The position numbers and the translations under genes were made by a program. A DNA stretch of 59,943 nucleotides from Armatimonadota bacterium (GTDB lineage Bacteria > Sysuimicrobiota > Sysuimicrobiia > Sysuimicrobiales > Sysuimicrobiaceae), in the NCBI GenBank assembly GCA_025059775.1, contig JANXCW010000013.1:1-59943 (forward strand). The letters run 5' to 3'. Within the stretch, counting starts at the first letter, position 1; the number at the start of each line of letters is the position of its first letter. Below are positions 25,049 to 33,567 of this stretch, one piece after another. Below the pieces are notes generated by a model that was not told the origin of the DNA, made no database searches, and saw only the letters and a list, made by a program, of their open reading frames with translations.

Positions 25049-25804
25049 TCACGGCCGCCAGTCCATGACCGCCACCCGGGTAGGCGGCGGCAACCGGTCC
25101 CTGCGGATCTCGTAACTCCCTCCCACGCGCACCACGTCCCGCTTGCCCACGACGAACGGCCCCTCGTCTGTACCCGGCCAGTCCGGCCGCGCGGTGGTCC
25201 TGTAGTGCATGGGGATGACCACCGCGGGCCGGAGCTGCTCGGTGATCCAGGTGGCCTCGGCGGCGCCGATGGTGAAGGGTCCATTGCCCACGGGGATCAT
25301 GAGGACGTCCAGCCGGCCCAGCGCCCGCAGCTGCCCCTCCGTCAGGGTGCTCTGGCCCAGGTCCCCCAGGTGCGCGAGCCGCAGGTCTCCCACCTCCAGC
25401 AGGAAGATGGTGTTCAGACCCCGAGGGCTTGTGCCTCCCTGGCCGTCGTGGAAGGAGGGAATCGCGCTCACCGTGGTCAGGCCCACCCGTTCGCGGATTC
25501 GGTTCCAGCCCCGGCCGTCGGGGGTGAGGCCTCGGAGGATGCGGCGCGCGCCCCGCACGAGCCCCACGTTGTTGTGGTCCCGGTGTTCATGCGTGACGAG
25601 CACGATCTCCGCGTTGACCTGGGGCATAGGATAGCCGATCTCGCCGTAGGGATCGATGGCGAACCGGATCCCGTCCGGCGCGGTGACCACGAAGAAGGCA
25701 TGACCGTAGTAGCGGATCGCCACACCCCCGGCGCGGGAGGGATCTTGCGCCCCCAGGGCGGTACCCGTGACCGCAAGGATCACCGCGGCGACCAGCCATC
25801 GCAT
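25049..25804 (-). CDS. Secreted metallo-beta-lactamase-fold hydrolase (UlaG-like)
   Basis: Signal peptide MRWLVAAVILAVTGTALGA, then a beta-lactamase-fold domain. It has IRYYGHAFFVVTAPDG, the THEHRDHNN metal motif, HLGDLGQSTLTEGQ and the late VIPMHYRTT. This architecture is that of UlaG-like/YycJ-like hydrolases (L-ascorbate-6-P lactonase relatives), here exported. ATG at 25804 follows GGGAGGTGAG. About 251 residues. Convergent with the aminotransferase gene. Confidence 0.88.
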   Translation of the reverse strand: MRWLVAAVILAVTGTALGAQDPSRAGGVAIRYYGHAFFVVTAPDGIRFAIDPYGEIGYPMPQVNAEIVLVTHEHRDHNNVGLVRGARRILRGLTPDGRGWNRIRERVGLTTVSAIPSFHDGQGGTSPRGLNTIFLLEVGDLRLAHLGDLGQSTLTEGQLRALGRLDVLMIPVGNGPFTIGAAEATWITEQLRPAVVIPMHYRTTARPDWPGTDEGPFVVGKRDVVRVGGSYEIRRDRLPPPTRVAVMDWRP

Positions 25805-25845
25805 CCTCTCACCTCCCATCCGACTGTGCCACAAGAGGAGGATCG

Positions 25846-26559
25846 TTAGCCGGTCGCCGCGATCTCCCGCAGGCGCCGGGCCGCGCCGGGACCGAAGACC
25901 CCGCCGTGGTAGCACACCACCACATCCGGCTCCAAGTCCGCCAATTTGCGCACGGAGGCCATGGCGGTAGCAAGATCCGGGGTGAACTCCGGAATAGGCC
26001 CCCGCAGCTGGCCGTCCATGACCACCAGGGCGTCCCCGGAAAGGAGGATGCGGTGGGCCTCCAGATACAGGCTCAGGTGCCCCGGCGTGTGACCGGGGGT
26101 GTGCACCACCTGGATGCCGCCGCACAGGGGCAGGCGCTCGCCGTCCAGGAGGGGACGGGTCACCCGGACCTTGGGGCGATCCCGCAACACGGATTCGAGG
26201 GCCTGGCGCTGCTCAGGCGGGAGGTGCTCGGGGTTGAACTTGAGCAACGTCCGGGCACCCTCGATGTAGGGTACCTCCTCCACGTGGGCCCACACCTCAG
26301 CCCCGCTCTCCTGCACGACCGTGGGCGCGTTCCCGATGTGGTCCAGGTCCTGGTGGGTCAGGAGGACCGCTCGGATCTGGGCGAACTCCACCCCGCACGT
26401 GCGGAGGGCTTGCCGTAGGGATTCCGCCTGCCCGGGGAATGCGGTATCTACCAGGAGAACTTGGTCGCCTTCCCGGAGGAGCACTGGGTGGACGCGCATG
26501 GAATTCCCACGCCACACCCCGTCCACCGAGAGGACCTCGACACCCTCCGCGATTCGCAT
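25846..26559 (-). CDS. Metallo-beta-lactamase-fold hydrolase (glyoxalase II / lactonase-like)
   Basis: Cytoplasmic MBL-fold protein with the zinc motif LTHQDLDHIG (HxxDLDH variant of HxHxDH), the second His in HTPGHTPGHLSLY, the bridging Asp in LLSGDALV and the last His in VVCYHGGVFGPG. The HQDLDH form is common in AHL-lactonase/SdsA-like members. ATG at 26559 is chosen because TATACT (26569-26574) lies nine bases upstream, making the longer open frame unlikely. About 237 residues. Confidence 0.88.
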   Translation of the reverse strand: MRIAEGVEVLSVDGVWRGNSMRVHPVLLREGDQVLLVDTAFPGQAESLRQALRTCGVEFAQIRAVLLTHQDLDHIGNAPTVVQESGAEVWAHVEEVPYIEGARTLLKFNPEHLPPEQRQALESVLRDRPKVRVTRPLLDGERLPLCGGIQVVHTPGHTPGHLSLYLEAHRILLSGDALVVMDGQLRGPIPEFTPDLATAMASVRKLADLEPDVVVCYHGGVFGPGAARRLREIAATG

Positions 26560-26625
26560 GCTGGGGGTAGTATACCACGGGCACAAGCTCCACACCTTCC
26601 GCGTGGGGAATACAGAGACGTGGGG

Positions 26626-28236
26626 CTACGAGCGCACCGCCGGCACACTGGACGGACCGAAGATCCGGCGGTAGACATCCTCCCCGTGACTGGTGGGAAG
26701 TGGTTCTGCCGGGAGAATCCGGTAGGTCCGCCGTCCGTCCGCAAGGCGCTCCGCGCGCAGGAAGAGCACGGACTTGGGCCGCTGATCGAGAAAGGAGCGG
26801 GTGAGGTCGTAGAAGTGGGTGACGAAGTATACGCGGACCCCAGCCTCTGTGAGCGCCTGGATCACCTGGGGGGCGATCTCGGAGCCTTCCCGTTCGTTGG
26901 TGGCGGAGAAAGACTCGTTGCAGAGGAGTACCGCACCGGGCTGCATCTGGTCCACGAGGGCACTCATGCGGGCGAGCTCCTCGTCGAGCTTCCCCAGTTC
27001 GAGGGCTTTGTCCTCCTCCCGCTTGAAGTGCGTGAAGAGCCCGGTGCACAGACTTGCCACAAAGGACTAGGCAGGGACGAACATCCCGGACTGCATCAAA
27101 AGCAGCGCGATTCCGAGGGCGCGGAGGAAGGTGGACTTTCCACCGGAATTGGGTCCCGTGATGAACACGAGGCGCTTACCGTCTGCCTCCAGGTCGTTGG
27201 GGACGACGGGGCGGTCCAGGGTCAGCGCAAGTCCCACGTCGTATAGGCCCCGCAAGGACAGCCGTGCCTCCGCCTCGGGGACGGGCTGAGGAAAGCAGAG
27301 GGCGTAGCCCCGGCCGGTGAGGGCTTCGTGGGAGTTCAGGCAACCCACGTAGAAGGCGAGCTCCGCCCGCAGCATGCAGAAGAAACCCCGCACGTGGTCT
27401 GCGGCCCGACCCAAGGCATCCGCGACAGGGGCGATGGCCATACTCCGAAGCTCTCCCAGGGCCCGCGCTCCGGCCTCATCCCGAGGGGAGAGCTCGAACC
27501 GATAGACGGCCGGCTCCTTGCGGAAGAAGATCCTCCATCGATCCCACAAGGTTCGGCGCTCGTCTCCAAGGCGGTGGAGGCGGTAGCGGACGCCCTTATT
27601 GGCCGCTCCCAGCTCCGCACTCAGGCGCACGCCGTGCGGAAATCGAAGCTGGCGGAGGTGATCTCCCACCGCGTTCAGGTACTCCTCGCTCAGGTTCTCC
27701 CTGAGGGTGGCAAAGAGCTGAGTCCATCCCTCTGCTCGGAATCGAGGCCCGTACTCTTCCGCCGTCTCCCGCAGCTCGCGCAGCAGGGGAAGAAACCGTT
27801 CCAGGGTTTCCGCAGCCTCACGGAGGACCCAGTCGGGGTAGCGGGAAAGCACCCCGAGGGAATATCCTTTGGTTCGCTCCACGCCTTCTGTGGCAAGCGA
27901 ATAGAGCCGGCGCACCACCTGGGGGAAGAGCAGGCAGTCGCGTAAGATGCCCTGACGGTAGCGTAGGACCGTGAGATCTCCTCGCATGCTCTCCAGGACA
28001 ACCCGTCGGCTCACCTCGTGGATCCAATCGTCGTTCTGCGCCATGGCGGCAAAGAGGGGCTTGAGGTCCAGATCTCGCTCCAACGCCTCCGCGTTCAGGG
28101 GGAGGCCGGCACAGGGGTCGAACTCCGGAAACCGGGGAGAGCGGTATCCGGTGCGCCGAGCGGCACGCTCCGCCGCTGCCCGCTGGGCCCACGCCCAGTC
28201 GAAGTCTGCGTGAGGGAAAAGCAATCGGGCTTTCAT
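26626..28236 (-). pseudogene. MutS-like ATPase gene interrupted by one in-frame TAG
   Basis: Reading from ATG 28236, the frame encodes a MutS-family clamp/ATPase region without the mismatch-recognition domain. Walker A is FITGPNSGGKSTFLRALG. At 27067-27069 a TAG interrupts ...SGMFVPA. The same frame then continues SFVASLCTGLFTHFKREEDK, the Walker B region GAVLLCNESFSATNEREG and VYFVTHFYDLTRSF to the stop at 26626. Nothing else is disrupted. It may be a nonsense mutation, a split protein restarted at the GTG at 27060, or a readthrough site. Start overlaps the upstream MutS-like gene by ATGA. Transcribed from the fluoride-riboswitch promoter at 29.9 kb. Confidence 0.82.
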
Positions 28237-29816
28237 GGCCGGAGGCGTTCCCGGACCTGTTCGTAGGTCAGGCGATGCTTCCGGGCCAGGGCCAGGGCGT
28301 AGGCAAGGCCGTCCGCGGGCCTCCGCTCGATGCGGTAGGTACGGGCTTCCGGGTTTTGGGGATCCACTTCGGCCACCATGCTCACCGTCCGCTCGTTGAG
28401 GGAACCGAGCTCGTCTACGAAGGTAACCCACACGCAGAAGGCGTCCCGCTCCAGGACGGCCTCGGCGATCTGCCTGCTCAGAAACAGGGCGTCGTGCAGG
28501 GAGGTACTGGAGAAGACCTCGTTGAGGATGAGGAAGCTGCGGGAGGTGGCCTGGTGCAGGATCTCGCGGATTCGGAGGAGATCGTGTTCCAGCTTGCCCA
28601 CGAGTCCTTCTGGGTCCTCCCCTTGCTCGAAGTGGGTAAAGATCGCATCGGGAAGGAGCAATCGGGCCTCCGTGCCGGGAACCGGGCATCCCAGGGACGC
28701 GAGATAGTGGAGCTGCCCCAGGCTCCGGGCGAAGGTGGTTTTCCCACCCTGATTGGGGCCGGTGACCACCACCAGGCGCTCGGGGGCGGTGAGCTCGAGG
28801 TCGTTGCAAACCGGAAGGTTACCCTCCCGGACGAGCCTGTGAGCGAGGGCCAGATCGAAACAACGGCGCGCGTAGACCCGCCTAGGGGTCTCAGCGACCT
28901 GAGGGTAACAGAACGGGAGGCCCACCCGCTTCAGGGGAGCGATGTGCTCGAGGTAGGCTAAGTAGAACTGTACCTCCCGGTCGAAGGAGGCAATCGTGGG
29001 GTCGAGGAAGGTTCTGTGGTCGTGGCGGAAGGCTGTAAGGCGCGAGAACACCTCGGGATAGAGAGAAGCCACACCGTCCAGGATCTGAGCCTCCACGTGG
29101 TTCATCTCCAGGGAGTCCCGGAAGGTAAAGGTGTAGCCAGGGGCGTCCAGCTGCCGGAAGCGCTCGAACGTGCGCACGATCTCCGCGCTGTAGTCCTCCC
29201 CCCCGGCATAGGGGTGGACTTCCACCCGTAGCCCCTGGATGAGAACGGTGTACCGGATGGCCGAGAGTTCCTGGAGGAGCCGCTCGGATTCCGCTTGGAG
29301 ACGTCGGAATGGCACCGAGGCGGTGTAGTGGAGTAAGTGGTCGCGGAAGGAGGTCAGGCCCGCGGACCGGATCTCTGCTCCGGCAAGGTCCTCCGCGAGT
29401 CGCAGGACGGCCTCGCAGTACTTAAAGACGGCGTCTAAGAACCAACGTTCCTGTTGCCGCGTGTAGTACGTCGTCTCCGCATGCGCGAGGGATTCCCGGA
29501 CGGTGCGCATGGCTTCGGCGAAGGCACTGACCCGGGTGTACAGCCCGGGATCCTGCAGATCCTGCATGACCCGCTGACGGTACACCACCGCGGGAACGCT
29601 CTGAAGCGGGGTGTAGAAGAACGGGTTGAGGTCGTACGTATCCCGGCCTGCGGTGATGGCTTCCACGATCCGGTCCAGGAGGAGGTCAGAGAAAAAGGGA
29701 GGAGGAGCGGACCGTAAGGTAGGCGGGGTCCCATCAGGAGGGAAGAGGAGGCTGACGGGGCCCGCGACAGCCGAGCCTGGAGAAGGGCTCCACAAACCTG
29801 CCATAGCCACGGACAC
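28233..29816 (-). CDS. MutS-like ATPase (domain-V type, no mismatch-recognition domain)
   Basis: 527 residues. A helical lever/clamp-like N-terminal part (about 40-330) is followed by the MutS ATPase: Walker A VVVTGPNQGGKTTFARSLGQ, the TEARLLLPDAIFTHFEQGED loop, Walker B SFLILNEVFSSTS and the WVTFVDELGSL segment. It lacks the MutS mismatch-binding domains I and the MutS2 Smr domain, so its substrate is unknown. It is paralogous to the next gene and overlaps it. GTG start with GGAGGAG, immediately downstream of a fluoride riboswitch terminator. Confidence 0.88.
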   Translation of the reverse strand: MSVAMAGLWSPSPGSAVAGPVSLLFPPDGTPPTLRSAPPPFFSDLLLDRIVEAITAGRDTYDLNPFFYTPLQSVPAVVYRQRVMQDLQDPGLYTRVSAFAEAMRTVRESLAHAETTYYTRQQERWFLDAVFKYCEAVLRLAEDLAGAEIRSAGLTSFRDHLLHYTASVPFRRLQAESERLLQELSAIRYTVLIQGLRVEVHPYAGGEDYSAEIVRTFERFRQLDAPGYTFTFRDSLEMNHVEAQILDGVASLYPEVFSRLTAFRHDHRTFLDPTIASFDREVQFYLAYLEHIAPLKRVGLPFCYPQVAETPRRVYARRCFDLALAHRLVREGNLPVCNDLELTAPERLVVVTGPNQGGKTTFARSLGQLHYLASLGCPVPGTEARLLLPDAIFTHFEQGEDPEGLVGKLEHDLLRIREILHQATSRSFLILNEVFSSTSLHDALFLSRQIAEAVLERDAFCVWVTFVDELGSLNERTVSMVAEVDPQNPEARTYRIERRPADGLAYALALARKHRLTYEQVRERLRP

Positions 29817-29844
29817 TCCCTCTCCTCCGGGCAGGGGCCAAACA

Positions 29845-29922
29845 GAAAAAGCCCCTACCCACCAGCTGGGTAGGAGCCATCAGCCTCTTCCCGAGGCGGT
29901 TTGGGCGGGCTCCATCGCCCTC
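29845..29922 (-). promoter_or_regulatory. Fluoride riboswitch (crcB motif) with intrinsic terminator, upstream of MutS-like genes
   Basis: On the minus strand GGGCGATGGAGCCCGCCC (29903-29920) is followed by AAACCGCC, a short loop, GGCTGATGGCTCCTACCC and then a terminator. This matches the crcB consensus GGCGAUGG...CGCC-AAACCGCC...CUGAUGNCUCCUAC. The CTCCTACCC strand (29868-29876) can pair instead with GGGTAGGGGC (29852-29861), followed by TTTTT (29846-29850). This is the typical ligand-controlled antiterminator/terminator switch. Fluoride binding should allow readthrough into the MutS-like genes. Confidence 0.9.
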
Positions 29923-29928
29923 CACATC

Positions 29929-29957
29929 ATTCTGGGGAATTCTGGACCTGCTGTCAA
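29929..29957 (-). promoter_or_regulatory. Promoter for the MutS-like pair
   Basis: Minus strand TTGACA (29952-29957), 17-bp spacer, CAGAAT (29929-29934). The predicted start near 29922 coincides with the 5' end of the fluoride aptamer. The -35 overlaps the end of the MFS gene. Confidence 0.68.
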
Positions 29958-31138
29958 CCGCGGCGGGGAGCTAGGGCCTGGCCCGCGGCCGCAAAGAACG
30001 GGAGCGCGGCCAGCTGGCAGGTTACGGAAAAGGCCACGAGCGCGACGGGGTTCCACCCGTAGAGCATCCCCATGAGGGCGCTTCCCGCAAACCAGCAAGT
30101 GCCGAAGACCGCGTGGAACAGCCCGAAGGCGGAGGCCCTGCGAGCCGGCGACACCAACCCGGCCACCGCGGCCCGCAGCAGGGACTCCTGCACCCCGATC
30201 CCCACGCCCCACAGGATGCTTGCCACCGCCGCCGCTTCCCGTCCGCCGAGGAATCCCAAGGGTGGGGCGGGGACGGCGAGCAGCGCGAGCACTAGAAGAA
30301 CCCGCACGCCTGCTCGGTCAAACCAGCGGCCCCCGAGGAGTGCTGCCAGGGCATCCGAGGCCTGTGCCAGCGCATACAGAGCGGCGATGGCGGCGGGAGC
30401 GACGGTCTCCGCCCGCACAAGGTGGTAACTCAGGAGCGGAAAATCCGCGTATCCCGCGGCAAGAAGACCTACGCCGACCATATACCACCGGAGCTCCCGG
30501 GGAAGGGGAGCGGCCGAGGGAGCCTGAAGCGCGGCCTCGAAGATCCGGGGTTGGGGGAAAGCGGCGCGGGCGGTCACAAGGAAGGCGAGAGAGACCAACG
30601 CAGGTACTAGAAGGGCCGCCAAGGCGGTCCGATACCCGCTGCCCGCCGCCAGCATCCCCGCCACCAGCAGCGGGCCCGCCACCGCGCCAGCCTGATCCAG
30701 GGCCTCGTGGACCCCGAACCCCCATCCGTGGCCCACCTGCGAGGTGGCGTGGGAGAGCATGGCATCACGGGGCGGGGTGCGGAGGGCCTTCCCGATCCGC
30801 TCGGCTACGACGAGCACTGCGGCCGCCTCCCACCCGCCCGCGAGGGCCAGGGCGGGCACTGCGCCCAGGTTTACCGCATAACCGAGGAAGGTGAGGAGCC
30901 AATACTGACGGGTGCGGTCCGCGAGTGCGCCGCTTGCTAAGCGCAACGCGTAGCCCACAAGCTCCCCCAACCCAGCCACGAATCCCACCGCCGCTGCGGA
31001 GGCGCCCAGGACGGCGAGGTACGGCCCCGTGATCCCGCGGGCGCCCTCATAGGTGGCGTCCGCAAAGAGGCTCACGGCTCCCATGAGGAGCACGAACCGG
31101 AAGGCGAGCTGCTGGACTGTGGGGATCCTGGCCGTCAT
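29954..31138 (-). CDS. MFS transporter in fluoride-riboswitch operon
   Basis: 394 residues, about 12 transmembrane segments. MFS signatures: the A-type loop ASGALADRTRQYWLL between helices 2 and 3 (GxLaDRxxRr-like) and its counterpart LLGGRWFDRAGVRVLLV between helices 8 and 9. Charged residues inside the membrane region include FADATYEGARGI in helix 1. The start overlaps the preceding small gene (ATGA). As third gene behind a fluoride riboswitch, it is a candidate fluoride or toxic-anion exporter. No CrcB/Fluc or CLC-F gene is in view. The substrate is an inference from context only. Confidence 0.88.
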   Translation of the reverse strand: MTARIPTVQQLAFRFVLLMGAVSLFADATYEGARGITGPYLAVLGASAAAVGFVAGLGELVGYALRLASGALADRTRQYWLLTFLGYAVNLGAVPALALAGGWEAAAVLVVAERIGKALRTPPRDAMLSHATSQVGHGWGFGVHEALDQAGAVAGPLLVAGMLAAGSGYRTALAALLVPALVSLAFLVTARAAFPQPRIFEAALQAPSAAPLPRELRWYMVGVGLLAAGYADFPLLSYHLVRAETVAPAAIAALYALAQASDALAALLGGRWFDRAGVRVLLVLALLAVPAPPLGFLGGREAAAVASILWGVGIGVQESLLRAAVAGLVSPARRASAFGLFHAVFGTCWFAGSALMGMLYGWNPVALVAFSVTCQLAALPFFAAAGQALAPRRG

Positions 31139-31578
31139 GGCACTTCGGGACGTCCGAAGAGTGCCCGCAGCTTATTGCGCAGCTCGTCAGGGCCCGGGGG
31201 AGGAGAGGGCTTCGGCACGGAGACTCCCTTCTCTCGAGCGCGCTCCCGCAGCGTGCGAAGCTCCTGCTCGAGCCGCTCCAACGATTGCCGGGCCTGACGG
31301 ACGGCGGCCAGGAGGCCCGTGAGGTTCATCCGCAGTCCCCGCACGGCCTCGTCCGCGAGGTAGGCCCGGCGCCGGAGGGTCGCCAGCTCCGCGCGGGCAG
31401 CCCCCCAGGCCCGAAGGGGATCCTCGGGGGACGCATCCAGGTATACGGCAGCGCCGTAGCCCAACAGGATCCGCAGCCCCTCCTCCTCCCCCCATCCCTC
31501 TGCTCGGAGCACTGCCTCCAGCCGGGTCCAGGTCTCCTCGTCCAGGGTCACGTGCACGGTGGCCAGCACGTCCGTCAT
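31135..31578 (-). CDS. Small coiled-coil protein B of the fluoride operon, unknown family
   Basis: 147 residues. N-terminal strand-helix-helix ATVHVTLDEETWTRLEAVLR and GWGEEEGLRILLGYGAAVYL, then a heptad-rich coiled coil (about residues 57-115) and a Pro-rich linker to a basic end LRNKLRALFGRP. The first 45 residues resemble the N-terminus of the gene just upstream (TLTLAGEDLSRLAEGL...), so the two look paralogous. The beta-helix-helix start is reminiscent of ribbon-helix-helix DNA-binding folds, but that is speculative. Overlaps both neighbours by ATGA. Confidence 0.78.
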   Translation of the reverse strand: MTDVLATVHVTLDEETWTRLEAVLRAEGWGEEEGLRILLGYGAAVYLDASPEDPLRAWGAARAELATLRRRAYLADEAVRGLRMNLTGLLAAVRQARQSLERLEQELRTLRERAREKGVSVPKPSPPPGPDELRNKLRALFGRPEVP

Positions 31579-31976
31579 GGCGTGCTTTCCCGTTCCCGCA
31601 ACGCCTCCCGCAGTACCTGGCGCTCCCGCTGCAGGGCCAAGAGGCGTTCCCGAAGCACACGGTATTCCTCCTCCAGGGCAGCCACCTGCGCCCGCAGCGT
31701 GTCCCGTTCCAGTTCGGTTCGGAGCACGCGGGCGCGCATGGAGAGGAGGTGCGCGGCGGCCTCCCGCCGCTGGAGTTCCAGCCGCTCGGGAAGATGAGGG
31801 GTCGCCGGTGCCGCCATGCGTTCGAAGCGTCGTTGGTCAAGGACGTAGTGTCGCGCTCCCTCCGCGAGGAGCCATGCGAGTCCCGCTTCCACCGGCCAGT
31901 AGCCCCGTCGGGTCAGGCCTTCGGCCAGGCGGCTCAGGTCCTCTCCGGCCAGGGTGAGCGTCAGGATCCGGTCCAT
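31575..31976 (-). CDS. Small coiled-coil protein A of the fluoride operon, unknown family
   Basis: 133 residues. N-terminal strand plus two helices (MDRILTLTLAGEDLSRLAEG, then GYWPVEAGLAWLLAEGARHY), followed by a long Arg/Glu/Leu coiled coil to the C-terminus. First gene after the fluoride riboswitch at 32 kb. The ATG at 31976 is only nine bases after the terminator's T-run and has no clear ribosome-binding site. Paralogous to the next gene. No membrane segment or signal peptide. Confidence 0.78.
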   Translation of the reverse strand: MDRILTLTLAGEDLSRLAEGLTRRGYWPVEAGLAWLLAEGARHYVLDQRRFERMAAPATPHLPERLELQRREAAAHLLSMRARVLRTELERDTLRAQVAALEEEYRVLRERLLALQRERQVLREALRERESTP

Positions 31977-31984
31977 GGTCGAAA

Positions 31985-32068
31985 CAAAAAACGGCTCCCA
32001 TCGGATCCTCCGCAGGAGCCATCACCCCGGCAGCTGCCGGGTCTCTAGGGCGAGCTCCATCGCCCGGT
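31985..32068 (-). promoter_or_regulatory. Fluoride riboswitch (crcB motif) with intrinsic terminator, upstream of the MFS operon
   Basis: Minus strand GGGCGATGGAGCTCGCCC (32048-32065), then a linker, a CCGGCAGCTGCCGG hairpin and GGTGATGGCTCCTGC (32014-32028) reproduce the crcB aptamer. GGCTCC can pair with GGGAGCC (31993-31999), followed by GTTTTTTG (31985-31992), giving a terminator that competes with the aptamer. It differs from the first copy in the AAACCGCC linker, which here is TAGAGACC. Confidence 0.85.
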
Positions 32069-32085
32069 GTTCGGTTTGCTCCAGC

Positions 32086-32114
32086 AGCATACAACGCCGC
32101 GTGGACTCCGTCAA
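32086..32114 (-). promoter_or_regulatory. Promoter for the fluoride-riboswitch MFS operon
   Basis: Minus strand TTGACG (32109-32114), 17-bp spacer, TATGCT (32086-32091); transcription would start near 32079, just before the aptamer. Confidence 0.7.
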
Positions 32115-32157
32115 CCGCACTTGCGGCCTTCGCTCCTTCGATACATACAATAAAAGC

Positions 32158-32643
32158 ATGGAGCTCAAACTGGTTCCCGTTGAGAAGCCGGATCCGCTGA
32201 ACGTTATCCTCGGGCAGGCCCACTTCATCAAGACCGTGGAGGACCTGCACGAGGCCCTGGTGACCGCGGTGCCGGGGATCAGATTCGGCCTCGCCTTCTC
32301 CGAGGCCTCCGGCAAGCGTCTGGTGCGCCGAAGCGGGACGGACCCGGAGCTGGTGGAGCTGGCGGTGCGCAACGTGCTCGCCATCGGCGCAGGGCACACC
32401 TTCCTCATCGTACTGGGAGAGGGCTACTATCCTATCAACGTGCTGCCCGCGGTGAGGGCGTGCCCGGAGGTGGTCCGCATCTTTGCCGCCACCGCCAACC
32501 CCCTCCTCGTGGTGGTGGCGGAGGAGGGGGAACGGCGGGGGATTCTGGGTGTGATGGACGGGTTCAGCCCCCTCGGGGTGGAGGACGAGGCGGAAGTGGC
32601 CTGGCGCAAGGACCTCCTGCGGCGGTTCGGGTACAAGTTGTAG
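32158..32643 (+). CDS. Adenosine-specific kinase family protein (PF04008)
   Basis: 161 residues. The sequence matches the small adenosine-specific kinase family first described in archaea: MELKLVPVEKPDPLNVILGQ, HFIKTVEDLHEALVTAVPGI, FGLAFSEASGKRLVR, and the LGEGYYPINVLPAV block. The C-terminal RRGILGVMDGFSPLGVE is also conserved. The ATG at 32158 is used; TACAAT (32146-32151) lies six bases upstream with no ribosome-binding site, so the mRNA is probably leaderless. Divergent from the fluoride operon, sharing a 50-bp promoter region. Confidence 0.88.
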   Translation: MELKLVPVEKPDPLNVILGQAHFIKTVEDLHEALVTAVPGIRFGLAFSEASGKRLVRRSGTDPELVELAVRNVLAIGAGHTFLIVLGEGYYPINVLPAVRACPEVVRIFAATANPLLVVVAEEGERRGILGVMDGFSPLGVEDEAEVAWRKDLLRRFGYKL

Positions 32644-32665
32644 AGAATTCTCGGAAGAGGTCGAG

Positions 32666-33565
32666 ATGGAGATCATTGACGCGCACGTGCACCTGGTCAC
32701 GCCCCGGATGGTGGAACGCGCCACCCGGTGGACCGCGGGGGTCCGGGCCCGGGCCCTGGAGGCCGCGGTCCAAGCCCGGCAGCGCCGGATGCGGGAGCTT
32801 CCCGGACAGACCCTGGAGGAGATCGCCGCGTGGTGGGAGCGGCAGCTTGATGCCCACGGGGTGGCGGCTGCCTTCTTCATCGCGGTGGGGGAGGCCAACG
32901 AGGAGCTGGCGGAGTTCTGCGCCCTCAACCCCCGGCGCTTCTACGGTTGGGGGAGCCTCCCGGACCCCCTGCACCCGGACGCTCCACGCATCGTGGAGCG
33001 GTTTAAGGAGTGGAGACTGCGGGGCCTCAAGCTGTATCCTCCCACCCAGCGGTTCCACGCGGGTGATCGAGCGGTGTTCCCCGTCTACGAGAAGGCCGCG
33101 GAACTGGGGATCCCCGTGCTGTTCCACTTCGGGATCACGGTGGCTCCCCTTTACGACCTTACCTACGCGAATCCCCTGAACCTCTCCGCGGTCCTCAAAC
33201 AGTTCCCAGAGGTAACCTTCGGGATCGCGCACTTCGGGGCAGGATTTCTGCGGGAAACCCTGTTTCTGGCCTACCACACGGAGAACGTGTTCGTGGACAC
33301 TTCCGGCACCAACAACTGGCGGCTGTACCACCCTGGCAATCCCTCCCTGGAGTCCGTGTTCGCGGATACGCTTCGGGCCTTCGGCCCACACCGGGTGGTG
33401 TTCGGGACCGACACCGCCACAGGTCCGTACCGGGGGCAGGTTTTGCGGGAGCAACTCGAGATCCTGGAACGCCTGGGGCTATCGGAGGAGGAGCGGGCCG
33501 CGGTCATGGGCGGAAACGCCCGGAGGCTGTTCCAGATGGAGTCGCCCGCGCCCACAGGACGGTAA
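32666..33565 (+). CDS. Amidohydrolase-2 family TIM-barrel metal-dependent hydrolase
   Basis: The N-terminal metal motif is MEIIDAHVHLVTP (DxHxH). Further metal/active-site elements are VLFHFGIT, FGIAHFGAGFL and the C-terminal Asp in VVFGTDTATGP. About 299 residues, typical of PF04909 amidohydrolases or decarboxylases. Follows the adenosine kinase gene by 22 bases. Substrate unknown. Confidence 0.88.
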   Translation: MEIIDAHVHLVTPRMVERATRWTAGVRARALEAAVQARQRRMRELPGQTLEEIAAWWERQLDAHGVAAAFFIAVGEANEELAEFCALNPRRFYGWGSLPDPLHPDAPRIVERFKEWRLRGLKLYPPTQRFHAGDRAVFPVYEKAAELGIPVLFHFGITVAPLYDLTYANPLNLSAVLKQFPEVTFGIAHFGAGFLRETLFLAYHTENVFVDTSGTNNWRLYHPGNPSLESVFADTLRAFGPHRVVFGTDTATGPYRGQVLREQLEILERLGLSEEERAAVMGGNARRLFQMESPAPTGR

Positions 33566-33567
33566 GG

